Source: Acidobacteriaceae bacterium | GTDB lineage: Bacteria; Acidobacteriota; Terriglobia; Terriglobales; Acidobacteriaceae | NCBI GenBank assembly: GCA_027311125.1 | Contig: DAICZO010000268.1 | Span: 1-6,372, forward strand | Direction of reading: 5' to 3' | Length of the DNA: 6,372 nt | Shown here: in pieces, positions 5,375 to 6,372 of the stretch | Layout of the letters: each line of letters starts with the position of its first letter | Position numbering within the stretch: position 1 is the stretch's first letter | Notes under the pieces: generated by a model | The model's database searches: none | What the model saw: only the letters and a program-made list of their open reading frames with translations | Told to the model about the DNA's origin: nothing | Made by a program: the position numbers and the translations under genes

Positions 5375-5396
5375 GCCGCTCCGTCAATTCCCTTCC

Positions 5397-6320
5397 CTAC
5401 AGCCCCCGTTCCGCCTGAAAACAATACGGATCACCATGCACCGCGGCATACGCCTCCACTACCTTCAAAAACGCCAGCGCAGCATGCGACAAACTCGCCT
5501 GTCGCCGATGCACCAGCCTTAGCTTCCGCTCCATCTGCAACTCTGGCACCTGGACCCGCACCAAAGCCCCGCTCTCCAGCTCCGTCCGCACTGTCAGCCC
5601 CGGAACCAGCGCCACACCGTTCCCCATCGCCACAAACCGTTTGATCGCCTCCAGCGACGGTAGCTCCACCCCCATCTGCAGCGGAGTCTTGTGCCGCTTG
5701 AATGTCTGAATCACCTTCTGCCGCTGCGGCGACGGAATATTATGCGCAATAAAGTTCTGTCCCCCCAGCTCCCGGATCGACACCTCCCCCTGGCGCGCCA
5801 GCGCATGCCGCGGATTCACCACAAACGCCAGCTCATCCCGATATACCACCACCGACTTCACCTGCGTATCGTCCGGCCGAAACGACAGCACCCCAATCTC
5901 CACCGAATGCATCAACACCTCATCCGAAATCCGGCTCGCCAAAGCCCGCTGCACCGCCAGCTTGATCCGCGGATTCTGCCGTCGAAACTCATCCAGCAAA
6001 GGCAGCAGATACAGGCACGTATACTCGTTTGCCGCCAGGTTCAGCCGTCCCCGGTGCAGCTCCCGCAGCTCGGTCAGCGCACCAGTCGCCTCATTCCGTA
6101 GATTCAGCAGCTTCAGCGCATACTCCCGCAGCACCTCGCCCGCATCCGTCAGCGTCCCCTCCCGCGAAGCTCGCTCGAACAACACCTCCCCCAGCTCCTG
6201 CTCCAGTTTTCCGATTGCCTGACTCACCGCCGGTTGAGTACGATGAAGCCGTGCCGCTGCCCGCGAAAAACTCCGCTCTTCCGCCACTGCCAGAAACGTC
6301 TCCAACTGCACCAGTTCCAC
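5397..6320 (-). CDS. LysR-family transcriptional regulator
   Basis: 307 residues from a GTG at 6320, the usual length for the family. Residues 1-60 are the winged helix-turn-helix: MELVQLETFLAVAEERSFSRAAARLHRTQPAVSQAIGKLEQELGEVLFER, with the SFSRAAARLHRTQPAVSQ helices (17-34) contacting DNA. LTDAGEVL (57-64) ends the wing, and a linker helix (~62-88) serves dimerisation. From residue 92 the periplasmic-binding-like effector domain begins (RLNLAANEYTCLYLLPLLDEF), with GVLSF near 143-147 and AIKRFVAMGNGVALVPGLTV as the typical second-lobe segment. It resembles the CysL/CbbR-like branch in general form, but neither effector nor targets can be named. GGAG lies 6 bases before the GTG. It is not divergent from the Spy-like gene; any classical divergent target would lie beyond the right edge. 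The Spy-like gene lies 122 bases downstream on the same strand. Confidence 0.93.
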   Translation of the reverse strand: MELVQLETFLAVAEERSFSRAAARLHRTQPAVSQAIGKLEQELGEVLFERASREGTLTDAGEVLREYALKLLNLRNEATGALTELRELHRGRLNLAANEYTCLYLLPLLDEFRRQNPRIKLAVQRALASRISDEVLMHSVEIGVLSFRPDDTQVKSVVVYRDELAFVVNPRHALARQGEVSIRELGGQNFIAHNIPSPQRQKVIQTFKRHKTPLQMGVELPSLEAIKRFVAMGNGVALVPGLTVRTELESGALVRVQVPELQMERKLRLVHRRQASLSHAALAFLKVVEAYAAVHGDPYCFQAERGL

Positions 6321-6326
6321 TGCTCA

Positions 6327-6330
6327 CTCC
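6327..6330 (-). promoter_or_regulatory. Shine-Dalgarno for the GTG start of the LysR gene
   Basis: GGAG on the minus strand is 6 bases upstream of the GTG at 6320-6318. Starting there gives the standard LysR N-terminus (MELVQLETFLAVAEE), which agrees with family alignments. Confidence 0.7.
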
Positions 6331-6363
6331 ACTCGGAAACAGTCTCTGCTCCCGAATACCTCA

Positions 6364-6369
6364 ATTAGA
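6364..6369 (-). promoter_or_regulatory. Candidate -10 element of the LysR gene
   Basis: TCTAAT on the minus strand matches TATAAT at five of six positions and lies in an AT-rich patch 43 bases upstream of the start. The -35 region would fall outside the window, so the call cannot be completed. Confidence 0.3.
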
Positions 6370-6372
6370 ATT

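Noticed and set aside
5382..5387. TTGACG on the minus strand as a sigma-70 -35 box for the Spy-like gene
   Set aside because: No -10-like hexamer occurs 16-18 bases downstream; the overlapping sigma-E-like pair is much better formed.
4412..5418. Several + strand open frames of 140-225 codons over the Spy-like gene and its flanks
   Set aside because: They run antisense to the Spy-like gene and across the terminator, are rich in Ser, Pro, Arg and His, lack Shine-Dalgarno sequences and resemble no family.
5275..5424. N-terminal extension of the Spy-like protein to an ATG at 5424
   Set aside because: It would overlap the LysR gene, place the signal peptide internally, and has no support comparable with the AGGAGG before the ATG at 5274. 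The extension is non-coding leader and promoter.

Overview
The window looks like chromosomal DNA from a Gram-negative bacterium, most likely a member of the Acidobacteriota (Terriglobales / Acidobacteriaceae type). This is an inference from the strong preference for C-ending codons, the style of the beta-barrel and TonB-like proteins, and a lipoprotein family I associate with that phylum. I cannot run a search to confirm it. I see no tRNA, rRNA, CRISPR array, insertion sequence, phage gene or defence system.

Layout. On the + strand, from the left edge: the 3' end of a TonB-type energy transducer (3-584, truncated by the window); a 623-residue lipoprotein with a LolA-like N-terminal half and an M48-peptidase-like C-terminal half whose zinc-binding motif is degenerate (685-2556); and two tandem paralogous outer-membrane beta-barrel proteins (2668-3207 and 3313-3870), both apparently starting at TTG. 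A bidirectional terminator (3905-3931) separates these from three minus-strand genes. Reading from the right edge these are a LysR-family regulator (6320 to 5397, GTG start), a Met-rich Spy/CpxP-like LTxxQ periplasmic protein (5274 to 4792) and a third beta-barrel protein (4552 to 3959). A long hairpin with A and T tracts on its two sides (4728-4766) terminates the Spy-like gene and separates it from the third barrel gene.

Theme. Every non-regulatory gene is predicted to act in the envelope: TonB-type energy coupling, an outer-membrane-directed lipoprotein, three small porin-like barrels and a periplasmic chaperone-like protein. The two most informative signals are: (1) the M48-like domain has FQIAH where active enzymes have HExxH, and His where the third zinc ligand (Glu) should be, so it is probably a pseudoprotease with a binding or chaperone role; and (2) the gap upstream of the Spy-like gene holds a sequence very close to an extracytoplasmic (sigma-E type) promoter, GGAACTT-N15-GTCTGTA, which fits an envelope-stress-induced chaperone. 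The other observations concern start sites, dyads and hairpins between genes. No single novel multi-gene system is evident.
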